Origin: Lomentospora prolificans | Taxonomy: Eukaryota; Ascomycota; Sordariomycetes; Microascales; Microascaceae | DNA length: 64,000 nt | NCBI GenBank assembly: GCA_029532625.1 | Contig: JARFXM010000009.1 | Span: 1,054,001-1,118,000, forward strand | Reading direction: 5' to 3' | Part shown: piece by piece, positions 1 through 12,278 of the stretch | Layout: each line of letters begins with the position of its first letter | Numbering within the stretch: position 1 is the stretch's first letter | Translations under genes and position numbers: made by a program | Notes under the pieces: model-generated | The model's database searches: none | What the model was told of the DNA's origin: nothing | The model's input: the letters and a program-made list of their open reading frames with translations, nothing else

Positions 1-1305
1 GTCTCAACCCCAACTCCCACCCCGCCAGCTCGCGACCCTCAGCCTTGCTCAGCCTCTGGGCCCAGGTTACAGTTAACACGAGCTGACATGGTGGTGAGAC
101 CGAGGGAGACGAAGGAATCCGCGCTCCTTGTTATGAATAGCAATTGCAAAATTCCGCAAACTCTCGAGTCGTCAAGGATTCCCTTATAGTCAGCCAACTT
201 CTGACCGGAGGTCGTGTGCTGGATTTCCACTTGCCGCGTAGTTGACTTGTTCCACTAAGAACAGGCAGACAGATAGACCAGTTGATTAATTTCCCAACAA
301 ACGTTGGGCAAAAGTTTCCTGGTCCTCATGTACTGGTACCTTGCACCACTAGTGTCTTTTCCGTCGAGCTTGCCTCTCCGAAGTGCGCTGTCGCACAGCT
401 CCCCCACCACACCCAAGCCTAGACCGCCCCAAAAATTTCAGGAGCAACCCGCCAAACCCGCCATCCGCCGCCATCGCTGGCAGGGGTTCAAAGGAGGGAG
501 GGGTGAAGAGTGGAGGGGCCTGGACAAAAACCTTGGTGGCATTTACCTGTTCAATGTTGACGATTTTTGATATTTGTTGATGGGAACGGCAAGTCCTCGC
601 TTTGAACCATAAACCACACTAGCGGCCGCCTGTGACTGGTCCAACACAACAAAAAGATTGGGAAACGATAGAAGGGTGTAGTCAACCTAAGAAAACCGGA
701 AAGAAAAAAAGGGAAAGGGCGACTCACTCACTTTTCTTGGGGTATCCTAATCCAACAATTGACGTGCCCAAGTCCCCCCTCCAAGTCCGTCAAGTCCTGT
801 CGGGTTCTCTTGCTTTCCCACCGCCCTCAGGTTCCGCCTCCATCACCTGTTGAACCCCTGCAGCTTCCTCTGGTACCTTCGTACCACACACCAATTTTTT
901 CCCAAGTCGTTTTTGGAGGTCGACCCGACAATTCCTCCCCTCCCTCCTCGAGCTCCATCACCCAGAATTCTTCCATCCTTCCCTCCCCCACGAACGCCAT
1001 TTTCCTTACCAAAACCTCATTTCCGTGCAAAACCAAAGACTTGTGTAGCTTTTCAAGTTGGAGTTTGCAAATCATAAGCTTGAGATATCCTTGTTGCCGT
1101 TTTCTCTTCTGTAGGTCTTCGTCCTGGAGCTCTCGCCCCTCAATGCCGGTCGGTGGGATGCTGCGTGCGCTGGGCTGAGTTGCGACATCGCAGCAGGCGG
1201 CTCAGGAATCGCAATTGACCACCGCACCTACCTGGCGCTACAGCTTCACAAAACAGACTTCACTGACACGCAGATTTTGAGCAGAGATCTCATAATAAAT
1301 CCATA
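1..1305. promoter_or_regulatory. upstream region of ATP-citrate lyase subunit 2
   Basis: I see no convincing gene here; the ORFs are short and lack family resemblance. The stretch holds the promoter and 5' leader of the lyase gene that starts at its right end, with pyrimidine-rich segments near positions 750-1020. In many ascomycetes the other lyase subunit is transcribed divergently from a shared promoter. If that holds here, it would start to the left of the window. That is an inference from known gene order, because the partner is not visible. Confidence 0.5.
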
Positions 1306-3325
1306 ATGTCCGCGAAGTCCATTCTTGAGGCTGACGGCAAGGCCATCCTCAACTACCACCTCACCCGCGCCAAACCCATCAAGCCCAGCCCTCTTGCCGC
1401 CCCTACCAAGCACAACCCTCCCCCCAGGTTGGCGACTCTGAACTTCCCCGAGGATGCCGAGATTGAGGACGTTCTCGACCAGGCCGAGGTCACCTACCCT
1501 TGGCTCCTTCAGTCCGGTGCTCGATTCGTAGCCAAGCCCGACATGCTGTGAGTAGAGCTTCAGAGCTTGTGGCGGGCGGCCCCGTAGCGTCGCACGTGGA
1601 AAAAAGACAGGAGCTCGCGGCTTGCTAACTCGGCTTCCAGCATCAAGCGACGAGGAAAGAGCGGCCTCCTTGCCCTCAACAAGACGTGGGCTGAAGCGAG
1701 GGCCTGGGTTGCCGAGCGCGCCGGAAAGGAGCAAAAGGTCGAGCACGTCTCCGGCGTTCTCCGCAACTTCTTGGGTAAGTCCCAGGCGCCAAACACCCTG
1801 AGCGAGATATGTAGGTACTGACGAGTCCGCAGTCGAGCCCTTTGTGAAGCACGATCAAGACCAGGAGTACTACATTTGTATCAACTCTGTCCGTGATGTA
1901 AGTCTTCACCTCATTAAAAAAATGAGGCCCGTTTCCTCAAATACCGCTTCAGGAAATATGAGGCCATTGAGTGCCATAGGGAAGGGGGAAAGGGAAAAGA
2001 GCATAATGAGAATATTCCCTTGCGCTGCTGGTGAAATTTTATCTTTCACTGGTGGTTGGGATGATTCTAACTGGAGATGCGTGAATTTGGAAATTGAGTC
2101 CTATTTATATGGGTACTTGTTTGTTTGGCTGGCTGACTCGTTCACGGACGAACGGATGCCACCTCACAGATGCCTGCCGTGGTTCTGGCGGTAGTGCCGC
2201 CCAGCGCCCCACCGTTATATTCCCTAGTGTCTCGCGCCGAACAGCGCAATGCCGCTACATCTTTTGGCTATCATTGATCACTAACACGGTTGATTTTAGG
2301 GCGACTGGATTCTCTTCACGCACGAGGGTGGTGTTGATGTCGGTGATGTCGACGAGAAGGCGGAGAAACTCCTCATCCCTGTCGACCTCTCGCAATACCC
2401 CTCCAACCGGGAGATCGCTGAGGCTCTACTCAAGCATGTCCCCGAGGGTGTCCACAAGGTGTTGGTTGACTTCATCACCCGCCTCTATGCCGTCTACGTT
2501 GACTGCCAGTTCACATATCTTGAGATCAACCCACTCGTCGTTATCCCCAACGCGGAGGGAACCTCTGCGGCTGTCCATTTCCTCGATCTTGCTGCCAAGC
2601 TTGATCAGACCGCTGACTTTGAATGTGGTGTCAAGTGGGCGATTGCCAGGTCGCCCGCCGCACTTGGTCTCACCAACGTCGCTCCTACCGGCGACAAGGT
2701 GAATATCGATGCCGGCCCCCCTATGGAGTTCCCTGCTCCTTTCGGCCGTGAGCTTTCCAAGGAGGAAGCCTATATTGCCGAGCTCGACGCTAAGACTGGT
2801 GCCTCTCTTAAGTTGACCGTTCTCAACCCTAACGGTCGCATCTGGACTCTCGTTGCGGGTGGTGGTGCCTCCGTCGTCTACGCCGACGCCATTGCATCTG
2901 CTGGTTTTGCTGACGAGTTGGCCAACTATGGTGAGTACTCTGGTGCGCCCACCGAGTCCCAGACTTACCACTACGCCCGCACCGTCCTTGACCTTATGCT
3001 CCGAGCTCCTATGGCGGACAAGGGCAAGGTTCTGTTCATTGGAGGTGGTATTGCCAACTTTACCAACGTCGCCAGCACCTTCAAGGGTCTCATCCGCGCC
3101 CTCAGGGACTTTGCTCCCCAGCTCATCGAGCACAACGTCCAGATATGGGTCCGTCGTGCCGGCCCTAATTACCAGGAAGGTCTCAAGAACCTCAAGGCCG
3201 CCACTCAAGAACTTGGCCTTAACGCCAGGGTGTTTGGCCCCGAGATGCACGTCTCTGGTATCGTCCCTCTTGCTCTCGTCCCTGGCAGGTGGGAGGAGAA
3301 CCAGATTCCTGAGTTCCAGGGTTAA
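1306..3325 (+). CDS. acl2: ATP-citrate lyase subunit 2 (N-terminal-type, ATP-grasp subunit)
   Basis: Cytosolic ATP-citrate lyase makes acetyl-CoA and oxaloacetate from citrate, CoA and ATP, feeding lipid synthesis and acetylation. Fungi split it into two proteins; this one matches the N-terminal half of the animal enzyme. The start reads MSAKSILEADGK. It is followed by the conserved IKRRGK, GGVDVGDVD, EINPLVV (ATP-grasp), GGGASVVY and YGEYSGAP motifs. The phosphorylated histidine of the reaction lies in the other subunit. Four exons join in phase: 1306-1547, 1641-1774, 1833-1897 and 2300-3325, giving 488 residues. The third intron is about 402 bp, several times longer than its neighbours. Identification is firm; the start fits the human N-terminus. 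Confidence 0.95.
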
Positions 3326-4148
3326 CTTTTAGAAACGCAACAATATCCCCCCTTAAAAAAAGTAAAGAACAAAGATGCTTTTCGGAGAACCGGTTTGGCG
3401 GCTGCAAATGGAAACGAGGCGCGTGTTGGTACGACTACGGAAGGAATCGATGACAATCGGACATGGTGTGCCTGTAATTATCCTCTAGGTTTAGGGTCAT
3501 AGAAGAATCGGGCTACACTTGGAAGAAGAAAGCGTTAACGTCTAAACCGAGTTTTCCTCACTTTGTTCCCAATGATTTTCAACGTGCAATGTCCGCAACC
3601 GTAGTCTCTAGCTATCTTGTGTTTTCTCATTTCGGTGGTGATGGGAGACCCTTCGAGAGGGCCTCGACAGGTCATGTCCCACCCAAGAGGACGCATCCTT
3701 CAACGTTGGTACATAGCTTACGGCTGGGGCCATCTCCGTCGTTTCTTCTCTTCTTCGTCCTTTTTTCTCCTTAACCTCGTTTACCCCTGGTGACAATACC
3801 AAGAGCTGGCGTAAGCCATGCCTCCCGAATACTCCACACAGGTCCCACACGCCTGCAGGACGCGCAACACTCCAGGTAGCCCGTTTTCTTTGGGCTGGTA
3901 CAAAGATTAACATGATATATATTGACACTACAACCCGCATGCAATCATGAGCGTTACTCTCTCCCTCGCCATCTGCCTTGCCCGCGGTATCACGACTCTT
4001 CTTTCTAGGACACAACTCGAAACACGCACATTTTGCGACGAAGCATATATTCCCAACAAGCGCAAGTAACAGTGATAACCAAAATGCGGCAAAAGAAGAA
4101 GTAACGCCACCTTCACCGATAAACTCCCCTACGTTCCCCATTCATCAC
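3326..4148. other. convergent 3' region between acl2 and the GH72 gene
   Basis: This gap lies between the stop codons of two convergent genes and presumably holds both 3' UTRs and their polyadenylation sites. I see no supported gene in it. A minus-strand ORF of 177 codons (3608-4141) has no recognisable motif and runs through what should be 3' UTR. Confidence 0.5.
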
Positions 4149-5876
4149 TTAGATGAGAAGAGCGACGAGAGGAACAGCGAGAGCGAGAAGGCTAGGGTGG
4201 AGGAAGGCACCAGCACCCTCATCATCGGCGGCAGACGTGCCGTTACCGGCACCGGCACCCACAGCGAAAGCGGTGTTAATGCCAGGCTTGTTCCAGCCGT
4301 TGTCGGGAACGACCTTGATGCCGATATTGGTGAGCTCATTACCGTCGGTATCGACAACCTTGTGAGGAGTAACAAGCTGGGTGACGTCGATGATCTTGCC
4401 GACTGGGGCGGGCTTGACACCAGCGTTGAGAATCTTCTCGGAGTCATCGGCGGGCATCGCGGGAATGGTGAAGTTGGTATCGAAGCCTTTCTGGGTGATG
4501 AGCTTGGCATCACAAGTCACGGGGTCCGGGGTGTCATCGCCGGCCTTCTGTGCATAGAGGGCATCGAAGTCAATAGCGGCGTAACGCTTGGCGAGAGTGT
4601 TGTAGTCAACAAGGAGTTCAGCGTCGCCCGTTTCTTTGTCGAGCTTAACCAGACCATAGTTGTTGGCCTCCTGGGTGTACTCGTAGACCATACCGCCGGA
4701 GAAGACGGGGGTCATCTTGTCACCGTAGATGGCGGCAATTTCGGTGAAGAGACGGGGTGTGACCTCATTGCAGCCGAACTCGGAGAAGAAGATAGGAACG
4801 GAGGTGTCCTTAAAGCCCTCGACGAGATCCTTGAAAGTGGAGGACTCGAAGGTAGCATCGCCACACCACGAGTACGAGTTGAGACCGAAAACATCGGCGC
4901 GGGACTCGTCGTCCTCCTCGCCCTTGATACGGCAGGTGAAGTAGTTCCAAGAGTCCCAGAGAATATCGCGGACATCGGCGGCAGAGTAGCCGACAGGGAT
5001 ATAGCGCTTGGAGTGCTTCTTGATGTAGTTCTTCAAGTCACGGGTGACGGCGCGGATGTAACGGGGTCCGAACTCGGCGCTCTCGGCCCTGTCAATGACC
5101 TCATTTCCGGAGAAAAAGAGCAGAGTGTTGGGGTAGCTCTTGAAGGCCTCGACGATAGCGAAGGTGCGGTTGAGGTACGTATCATAGTAGCTGGTCCAGG
5201 GCTCGAAAGAGGTCAAGGCCTCACCGGGAAGAGGCGAGTTGACATCGATAATCATGTACATACCAGCAGCATTGAAGATGCTGGCGCACTCATCGTGGTT
5301 GATGTTGGGGTCGAGGTTGTAGACTCGGATCGTGTTGACACCGAGAACCTGCATGAGGGCTGCATCACGGAGACAGTGGTCCCGATCAGAGAGGGGATCC
5401 TTGCCAGACTTGGGGTCGTAACCGGCGGAGCCACCAGGCTGGTAATCGATACCGACGATCTGGAATCGGTTGCCGTTGTTAGGGTTGACGAAGTAGCGGC
5501 CCTTGACCTCGAGAGGTTCGACGGCGGAAGCCAAAGGGGCCGCAAGGGCGGCGAGAAGGCCGAGAGTGCTGGGGAACTGCGGAGGAGATTGCTGTCAGTG
5601 ATTTGCGCCCATGGTCCATTTGTAAGTGATGCAAGCGTCTATCAAGCCATGACGAAGGTGTGGAAGCTAGTTGCTAGCAGTCCCACCTATCCGGGGGGTA
5701 GAAAGGCGGATATTTTCATTGTTTCAACGAACGGTGTCCGAAAAAGCACCTACGCGACACGCGAACCCGGGAAGTGGCAAGACCTGGGCTGATACAACGA
5801 CGGCTTCCACCACATTGAATATCCAAAATTCCTTGGAAAGAGGTGTATAGAGAATCTGGGTAAAACTTACGTGCAT
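4149..5876 (-). CDS. gel1: GPI-anchored 1,3-beta-glucanosyltransferase, GH72 (Gel1/Gas1 type)
   Basis: The enzyme cuts and rejoins beta-1,3-glucan chains at the plasma membrane and cell wall. Exon 2 (4149-5576) starts just after the first codons. A canonical acceptor at 5577 and donor at 5866-5870 place the start in a six-base exon at 5871-5876 (ATGCAC), giving 477 residues. Residues 1-20 form a signal peptide (MHFPSTLGLLAALAAPLASA). The GH72 domain carries YQPGGS, the acid/base glutamate in GNEVI (about E161) and the nucleophile in SEFGCNE (about E268). The C-terminus has a small-residue stretch and hydrophobic tail typical of GPI attachment. There is no Cys-rich X8/CBM43 module, which separates it from Gas1- and Gel4-like members. 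The symbol denotes the subfamily only. Confidence 0.93.
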
Positions 5877-8015
5877 GGTCACAATATCACTACCGGTGGC
5901 AATAAAAAGGTTCGTTTCAGGCTTGGGATGTTGCTCGTATACGAGTCAATATACCGCGCAGAGGCGATCGCGACAGATCAAAAATATCTCGGGGAAGGAT
6001 TGACGAGAAAAGGGAAGGGACGATTACTCGCGAGTAATCAAAAGCAGGTTAAAGGTCTAAGGAGTGACTGAAGTATTAAAGAGAAGGAGCGTCTAGAGTG
6101 AAGTGAGAGAAGGAACGACGGAAACCGAACGCAAACGACGGAAGGCGCGATAGTGATCTTGTATCACCAGCAAGCGGGAGAAAAACGAGGGAAAGGGGCA
6201 CAGGGAGAGAAGCGAATTGGGGGTTCCGCTGGACAAAGTGACGCCCGGGATTGGTTCTTGACCCAATTAGGGAATTGGATGGAGGGGCGTCCAGGGCCAG
6301 CAGGAGAGCCAAGCCGACAATCTCTGGCTCGTGTTAGAATGCTCGCTTCACCGTCATTGCACAGGATGCCTATAAAATTGGATAGTGGGCTTTTACTGCT
6401 GGCTCTTGGTGCTTCTTGGTATCTCTTGGTGTCCGTCGCCCAGAAGCCATGCCAAGCGGCAATGCAGGACCCTGGATACTGCTAGCAACCCAGTACCCCT
6501 TGGAAGGACGGATTTCAGTCGCCAATTACTGGGTAACAAACGCTTCTCCCTAGTCGAGATGCGACATCTGCTGCGGAACCTCCTATTTTTTTATGTTTCA
6601 ACGCTCATCAGAGGAGATGATCGGCCCGTAGATACTTTTTGATACGCAAAACATGGACTGGGAGAAATCCTCGATCCGCAAACACACATGTCTGTTCCTT
6701 TTCCCTCTCTCAAGATTCCCAGGCGACATTGGTAACTAAGCACTGAATTTCCATTTCTTCTGTGGAAAAAGGCACCCGGATCTCACGAACTCGGTCGTTC
6801 TCCGGTCGTAAGATACGAGCATCGTTAAAAAAATAAGAAATAAAAATTGGAGAAGGGAACGTGCTGCTTGTGTCCCTGCCGGTAGGTTCCAACAGGGTAC
6901 CATCGATGTTTAAATTACATGCCAAATTAGCTGCACAATCGCTGGCCATGGTGGCGGTGCAACGCCGTTGGCGTCCGGGGAAATTTCGAAGCTGGAACAC
7001 CGTCCTTGACCATTGTCCGGGTAATCTGTGACCAAACAATCTCGTCGACTTTACCTCCGGTTGAATGGATTCGTAGAGGCAGGATTTGGCCAAAATGATT
7101 TTGTACGACCGCTTCATCTAACTATCGATGCCAGAAATTCTACGCCGTCGGCCGCGGCACCCGGGTCGGAACTAGTACCAATTTACCCCCTAAGTGGGTG
7201 GCTATCACCATCATGATGGGTCGAGGAGAGAGAGACTCGAGAATTGGATCATTCAGCAAGTCATCGGGTATGTGAACACTTACAGGTTTGGCTCCGAAAC
7301 AGATGGTGAGCCAGCAAATGGATGATTATCCGTTTTGTAGATTACTTCCTCACTGAGAGGCGGCAGCGGCAGCGGACAGCGAGTAACACAATACAAGGCG
7401 TGATAATATGTTCCATTATCTGTTGCTCATGCTGGTGCAAGTGGCTGGCGTCGCTCAGAATGGATGGATGACTGAACAATGGTGGCACCTAAATCGAGGC
7501 CTACCGTGGACCCTGAATAATGGCTGGCCATCCATCACTTGATGCTGGCCCACTCTGTGTCGAAATATGATGCTAAAAAAGAACAACTTATATGAGAGTC
7601 ATCCGACCGTGCCGTCCAGCATCCACCGATAGGCGCTAAAAGTGATTGATGGATGTGGCTGGCTTCCAAATATTAGCTCCGAATTCTCGAAGGTGAGCTG
7701 GATCAACCCCGTTTGCCCCCCCAAACCAACCGCCGAACCGCTGGCACTACGGGTACTATTAGACCCCGAAACTCGCTGGCGAAAGGGGAAGCTCCATAAT
7801 CGAAGAGACCCCATACACAACCCCTGACCAATCGCCAGCCGCTGGCAATCCACCACCCAAGCCTCCCAAACTTCTACCAACGTACACCCCCAAGGGCGAC
7901 ACTGATTGATCCCGAAAACCAGCTGTGGTAACAGGTCGTTTGCATTGATCCAGAAACAATCTACCCAAATCCACAAAATCCACCCCTCCCAACCTTTTCT
8001 CAACTTCGATCCTTT
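5877..8015. other. long intergenic region, no supported gene
   Basis: Its left part must contain the promoter of the GH72 gene and its right part that of guanylate kinase. The ORFs are short and unremarkable. Between about 7300 and 7850 the hexamers GCCAGC and GCTGGC recur many times, for example near 7430-7450, 7520-7550 and 7835. The same hexamers recur in other intergenic parts of the window. Confidence 0.5.
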
Positions 8016-8971
8016 ATGCTTTCACGCTCCTCATCCCGCTTCCTGTGCAACCTCACCCGCGCCAGCTTTCAACCGCCCTCTCCAGCTCGTGCACGCCACT
8101 TTCTCACCATGTCCAGTATGCAGAATCCCTCCCCTCCAGTATCCTCTTTCAGCCCCCCCGCGCGAAACCGTAAAACACGCCTCCCGGCCTCTCGCGCAAA
8201 CCTCCCACTACCCCTCTCACCAGCACCACAAACCCCTTTCCCCCGTCCTCAATAACCCCAATCCCAATCCGGGACACACAAAGCTAACCCGCCCCCCAAC
8301 CAGAGCTTCCCTCCGACACCCGCCCCATCGTCATCTCCGGTCCCTCAGGCGCCGGCAAGGGCACCCTCTGGGAGCTCCTCAAGGCCCGCCACCCCGATAC
8401 CTTCACTCTCTCCGTCTCGCACACGACCCGTAAGCCCCGTGAGGGCGAGACGCATGGCGTGCACTATCACTTCGTCCCCATGGACCACTTCGAGGACCTC
8501 ATCGCCAAGGACAGCTTCGTCGAGCACGCCCAGTTTGGCGGAAACCGTTACGGCACGAGCAAGTTGACGATCCAGGAGCAGACCGCCAAGGGCAAGGTTG
8601 TCGTTCTAGATATCGAGATGGAGGTACGCGTGACTCTTAACCCCCAGGTTTTTCTTCCGCACAGAGAGGCTATGTTGGAGTTTTAGCGAGCTAACGGAGA
8701 TCCAACCCCAAAACAGGGCGTCAAGCAGATCAAGGCCTCCCAGTTCCCCGCCCGCTACGTCTTCATCGCGCCCCCTTCCGAAGAGATCCTCGAGCAGCGC
8801 CTGCGCGGTCGTGGCACTGAGTCCGAGGACAGCATTCAGAAGCGTCTTGCACGGGCCAAGGATGAGCTCGAGTACTCCAGGACCCCCGGCGTTCACGACA
8901 TCATCATTGTGAACGACGACCTTGAGACTGCTTACAAGCAGCTAGAGGATTTTATCTACAAAGAGGCGTAA
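8016..8971 (+). CDS. guk1: guanylate kinase
   Basis: Phosphorylates GMP to GDP with ATP. The P-loop reads ISGPSGAGKGT and is followed by the GMP-binding SHTTRKPREGE segment, YGTS, and the lid/C-terminal RGRGTES and RLARAKDELE segments. The last two exons are clear: about 8304-8623 and 8717-8971, with intron 8624-8716 ending in AACAG. The first exon is ambiguous. From the ATG at 8016 the frame encodes an Arg/Ser-rich, acid-free stretch that looks like a mitochondrial presequence. An in-frame ATG at 8109 would give a short cytosolic start. Donors GTATGC at 8116 and GTAAAA near 8169 both join in phase 1 to the acceptor at 8303. The function is certain; the N-terminus is not. Confidence 0.9.
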
Positions 8972-9802
8972 GAGACTAGAGGAAAGCATGACAGACATGA
9001 CACGGCGCATAAATAAAACGGAGGGTTCTATGGGATATTAGGTTTGGATATGGAATGGGGGGAATCTACAAGCGATCTGTTACAGCAGGCACGAAGAGAG
9101 TAATGCTTACAATTTCGAAACTACATTTGGATGCAAAGCAGATAGACAGTCACTTTATGCTAGAGGGATTTCTTTTCTCAATAAATAAAAAAGGAAAAAG
9201 TTACTGCGTTGACTAGGTATCGAAGCGAACTCTGTATTAGAGCACGGGGGTAACCGAACTAATTAAAACATAAGAAAAGAGCGAGCAACCTCTTCTTCAT
9301 AACGGGGGAACGGGCAAATCAAAACAAGATAAAAAAAGAAGGAAGAGGAAAGAAACGCAGAAGAATCTCGGGATTCGGGGCGAATAAGCAACAAAACAAG
9401 AAATGGTATAGGAGGGCTGAGATGCACCTCGTTTTAATCGACGTACAAATCCAAAGACACCCGGGCGCCCTAACAAAGACGGCCGAGAGAACTGGTTACC
9501 ACCTCCTCCAATTAGAGTTCACCCATCCTATACCTCAGAAGCAGCGTTTTGGCGTAAGACACTGGCACTCATCCCCGGTTTTGCCGTTTCCCAAGTCTCT
9601 TCCACGAGTAGAGCAGTGAAATAAGACGGCAGGTATATCTTGTAATCAATGAAATTTTTGCCTCGAGAAGGGTTCGCTTCGCTATAAAACCATGACAACT
9701 CTAATCGGGGGTTATAAGAGGAAGATGGCTAGTCAGCCTCGGCGTAACCCTCAAGGATCTTGAAGGCTGGGGAGACGATCAGCAATTAACCACGCGCCGA
9801 AC
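8972..9802. other. convergent 3' region, guanylate kinase and septin
   Basis: No gene is supported. The sequence is A-rich, with AATAAA-like strings near 9010 and 9180 on the plus strand that could serve guanylate kinase polyadenylation. The septin 3' UTR must enter from the right. Confidence 0.45.
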
Positions 9803-11007
9803 TTAATACCCGTTCATCGTCATCCGTTGCGAGCTCCGGGAGAGCTCACGGTCAGCAGCAGGGCTGATTGGCCTAGAACCGGCGGCGCTGTGTGCAGAGT
9901 TCTCCTTGAGGGCAAGAAGCTGCTTAGCACGGAAGGTCTCGTAGTGGATCTGAGAAGTGGTCTCGATGAGGTCTTGGAGGTGAGTGCGGAGGAGGAAATT
10001 GCGGAGGTAGACGAATTCGCAGTGGTTCTCGTCCTCGACGTTGATCACACCCCATCGGTTCTGGCGGCCCCTGACCTGCTTGCCGTTGACGATAATAGAC
10101 TTCTCGGAACCGACAACAGCGAAGGGAATGAGGTCCTACAAAACACAAGTTAGAACTGGGCCTGCGTCGACTTTTAGTCACGGGCACGCAGAGAGAGAAA
10201 ACGCACCTTGATCTGAGTGTTCATAGCACGCTCCTCGTCATCAAACTCTTCATTGTCGTAGGGGTACATCTTGAGGTTGTGGAACGCGAACTCCTCCTTG
10301 ATGCGCTCCTTGAACTCCTGGCGCTCCTCGAGCGTCAAGCTGTCGGATTTAGCGATAACAGGGACAACGTTGACGACATCGGAGAGCTTCTTCAAGACAA
10401 CGATATCGATGGGCTTGAGAGAGTGGCCGGAAGGCTGGATGAAGAAAAGACAGCAGTGGATGCGGGTATCCTGGATGTATCGCTCACGCTGGGCAGTAAG
10501 CTCCTTGCGGAGATAGGCCGAGTGTTGATCCTTGATGTACCTGACAATGGGGTCCCAGCAACGGTCGTTGTTGACGAGATCGCCGTATCCGGGAGTGTCA
10601 ACAATGTTGAGCCTAAGGCGCACGCCGTTCTCTTCAATGATGTGAGAGACAGAGTGGATCTCGGTGGTGGTGCGAACGGCCTCATCGGGAACCATGCGTC
10701 CCTTGGAATCAATAAGATGAGAGGCAAACATCGTGTTGATGAGAGTAGACTTTCCGAGACCTGTCTGGCCTACACACAGAACGAATTAGTTAGTCGTTGT
10801 TATGAATTGGGGGTTGGCGCCTCGACATTGGCCGAGCGAGTTGAACGCGAACGTGTTGGAGATTGCGAGAGGGCATCAAAGGGGGGTAGCCATACCAACG
10901 CAGATAACGTTGAACTGGAAGCCACGCTTCAAGAGCTTGCGCTCAATCTGGGAAGTGATGCTGTCGAAACCGACATGGCTCTTGGGGAAGATCGTGGGTG
11001 AGGCCAT
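9803..11007 (-). CDS. cdc10: septin, Cdc10 class
   Basis: A GTP-binding septin that assembles into hetero-oligomeric filaments at septa and other cortical sites. Three exons join in phase: 10896-11007, 10207-10769 and 9803-10135, giving 335 residues. The P-loop GQTGLGKST begins at about residue 38 and its first codon is split by intron 1. FASHLID, DTPGYGD, the septin element with YLRKELTAQRERYIQDTR, the G4 motif AKSD and NVEDENHCEFVYLRNFLLRTHLQDLIETT all match yeast Cdc10 closely. As in Cdc10, the chain is short and lacks a long C-terminal coiled coil, ending with a Ser-rich tail. Class assignment rests on this overall match and on FQFNVICVG near the start. Confidence 0.94.
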
Positions 11008-11804
11008 TGTTGCTGTTTGGAGAGCGTTCCGGAGAAACGAATTGAGGAGCGTGTTTGTCGGTCAGGGGAGAGAGAAGTTTAACGGATCCCGGGGGGGGAA
11101 TAGACTCTAGACGCGGAGCTAACGATGGGGATATTCTTTGTTATGGGGCGGCAAATGCCAAACGAGCAGCAATGGAAACTAAAGATGGCAGATGCCCTGA
11201 GGACAACAAAGAGGTAGATCAGATGAACGGAGCCAAGAGGACTTGTTTCAACGGTTGGAGGTGATACTTTTTTACTTCTGGTCCGTTATGATTAGGACAT
11301 GGAGGATTCATTTGGCAGAGTGCACCTGCCACCAGCAATAATTTTCCAGCCTGTCATTTGGGCTGGGGATTGCCAGCCAGGGGGTTAGGAAGGGAAAGGG
11401 GGAAAGGGGCCCAGTCGCAACCGCCAATTGGTCCACTACCGGTCTGTGCACGTCCGGCTCGGTGATTGGCTTCTTCTCCTGGAGCGCAATTCAACTTGTC
11501 CTGGCTTCTAGGTACGTACTTCTTTTCCAGGTACCGCCGGATGAAGTTCGGTTGTGAAATAATTTTGAAGCATCGCGTGAAAAGTAGAATGCATGCTCAG
11601 GTTGTTGCAGCAAGCTCCGCCATCACGTCAACGACCTTCGCAGCCGACGCCTTCCCCTCCGCAATTAACACGGAAGAAAAGGTTGAACAGACACATTCAT
11701 TTGGGTCTACTCAACTAGTAAGGCTGTCGGAGCCTTCCCGATCCACCGCAATTCCTCTACCTTTTCTGTCGTTTACAGCTTCCCAAGCTCGAACCTACTC
11801 AACC
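11008..11804. promoter_or_regulatory. divergent upstream region, septin and bL32m
   Basis: This gap separates the start codons of two divergent genes, so both promoters should lie here. A GCCAGC/CCAGCC cluster sits near 11345-11385. An ORF in frame with bL32m extends upstream to 11466 and ends with a presequence-like RTYSTM just before the chosen ATG. I treat it as leader sequence. Confidence 0.4.
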
Positions 11805-12278
11805 ATGGCTGTCGCCGCGGCGCAACAACTTCGAATGGCCCCGAGCCTCGCATCCCTTCTTCTCCCCAGAGTCTCCGCACCTGTAATACTATCGTCATCC
11901 CGATGGGCCACTTTTTACGCCCAGGAAGTCTCCCATCCTCTCCTCCCTTCGCTCTCGATCGGCCTCCCAGGTGTTCAGCTAAGCCTCCCCACCCTCCTCG
12001 GTGACATCTGGGAATCGATTCTCCGCGCTGTTCCCAAGAAAAAGACCTCTCACTCGAAGAAGAGACACCGACAGATGGCTGGAAAGGCCTTGAAAGATGT
12101 CAACTCCCTTTGCAGATGTCCCGGCTGTGGCCAAACAAAGCGTATGCACCGACTGTGCCCGCACTGCATGGAGAGTAAGTTGTATAACTGGTTGAGTTCA
12201 ATACGTCTTCCTCACTAACACGTCCCAGGGATACATCAAGTATGGAAGGAAGAGAACCCAAGCGGAAAGTTCATTTGA
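11805..12278 (+). CDS. mrpl32: mitochondrial ribosomal protein bL32m
   Basis: Large-subunit protein of the mitochondrial ribosome. Exons 11805-12174 and 12229-12278 join in phase 1, giving 139 residues. The first 75 or so residues form an acid-poor presequence. The mature part begins at VPKKKTSHSKKRHRQMAGKA, the L32 signature, and carries four zinc-binding cysteines in CRCPGC and CPHC. Exon 2 supplies only RIHQVWKEENPSGKFI. In yeast the m-AAA protease processes this protein; whether that holds here is not visible. The ATG lies in a good context (CAACCATGG). An in-frame extension upstream cannot be fully excluded. Confidence 0.92.

Noticed and set aside
3978..5792. 604-codon plus-strand ORF
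   Set aside because: It lies antisense to the GH72 gene. Long antisense frames arise from G/C-rich third positions, and it shows no domain or plausible start context.
10279..11001. 240-codon plus-strand ORF
   Set aside because: Antisense to the septin exons; compositional shadow.
11466..11804. In-frame upstream extension of bL32m
   Set aside because: The ATG at 11805 has a good context and already gives a full presequence. The extension contains no conserved part, although its end (RTYSTM) looks presequence-like.
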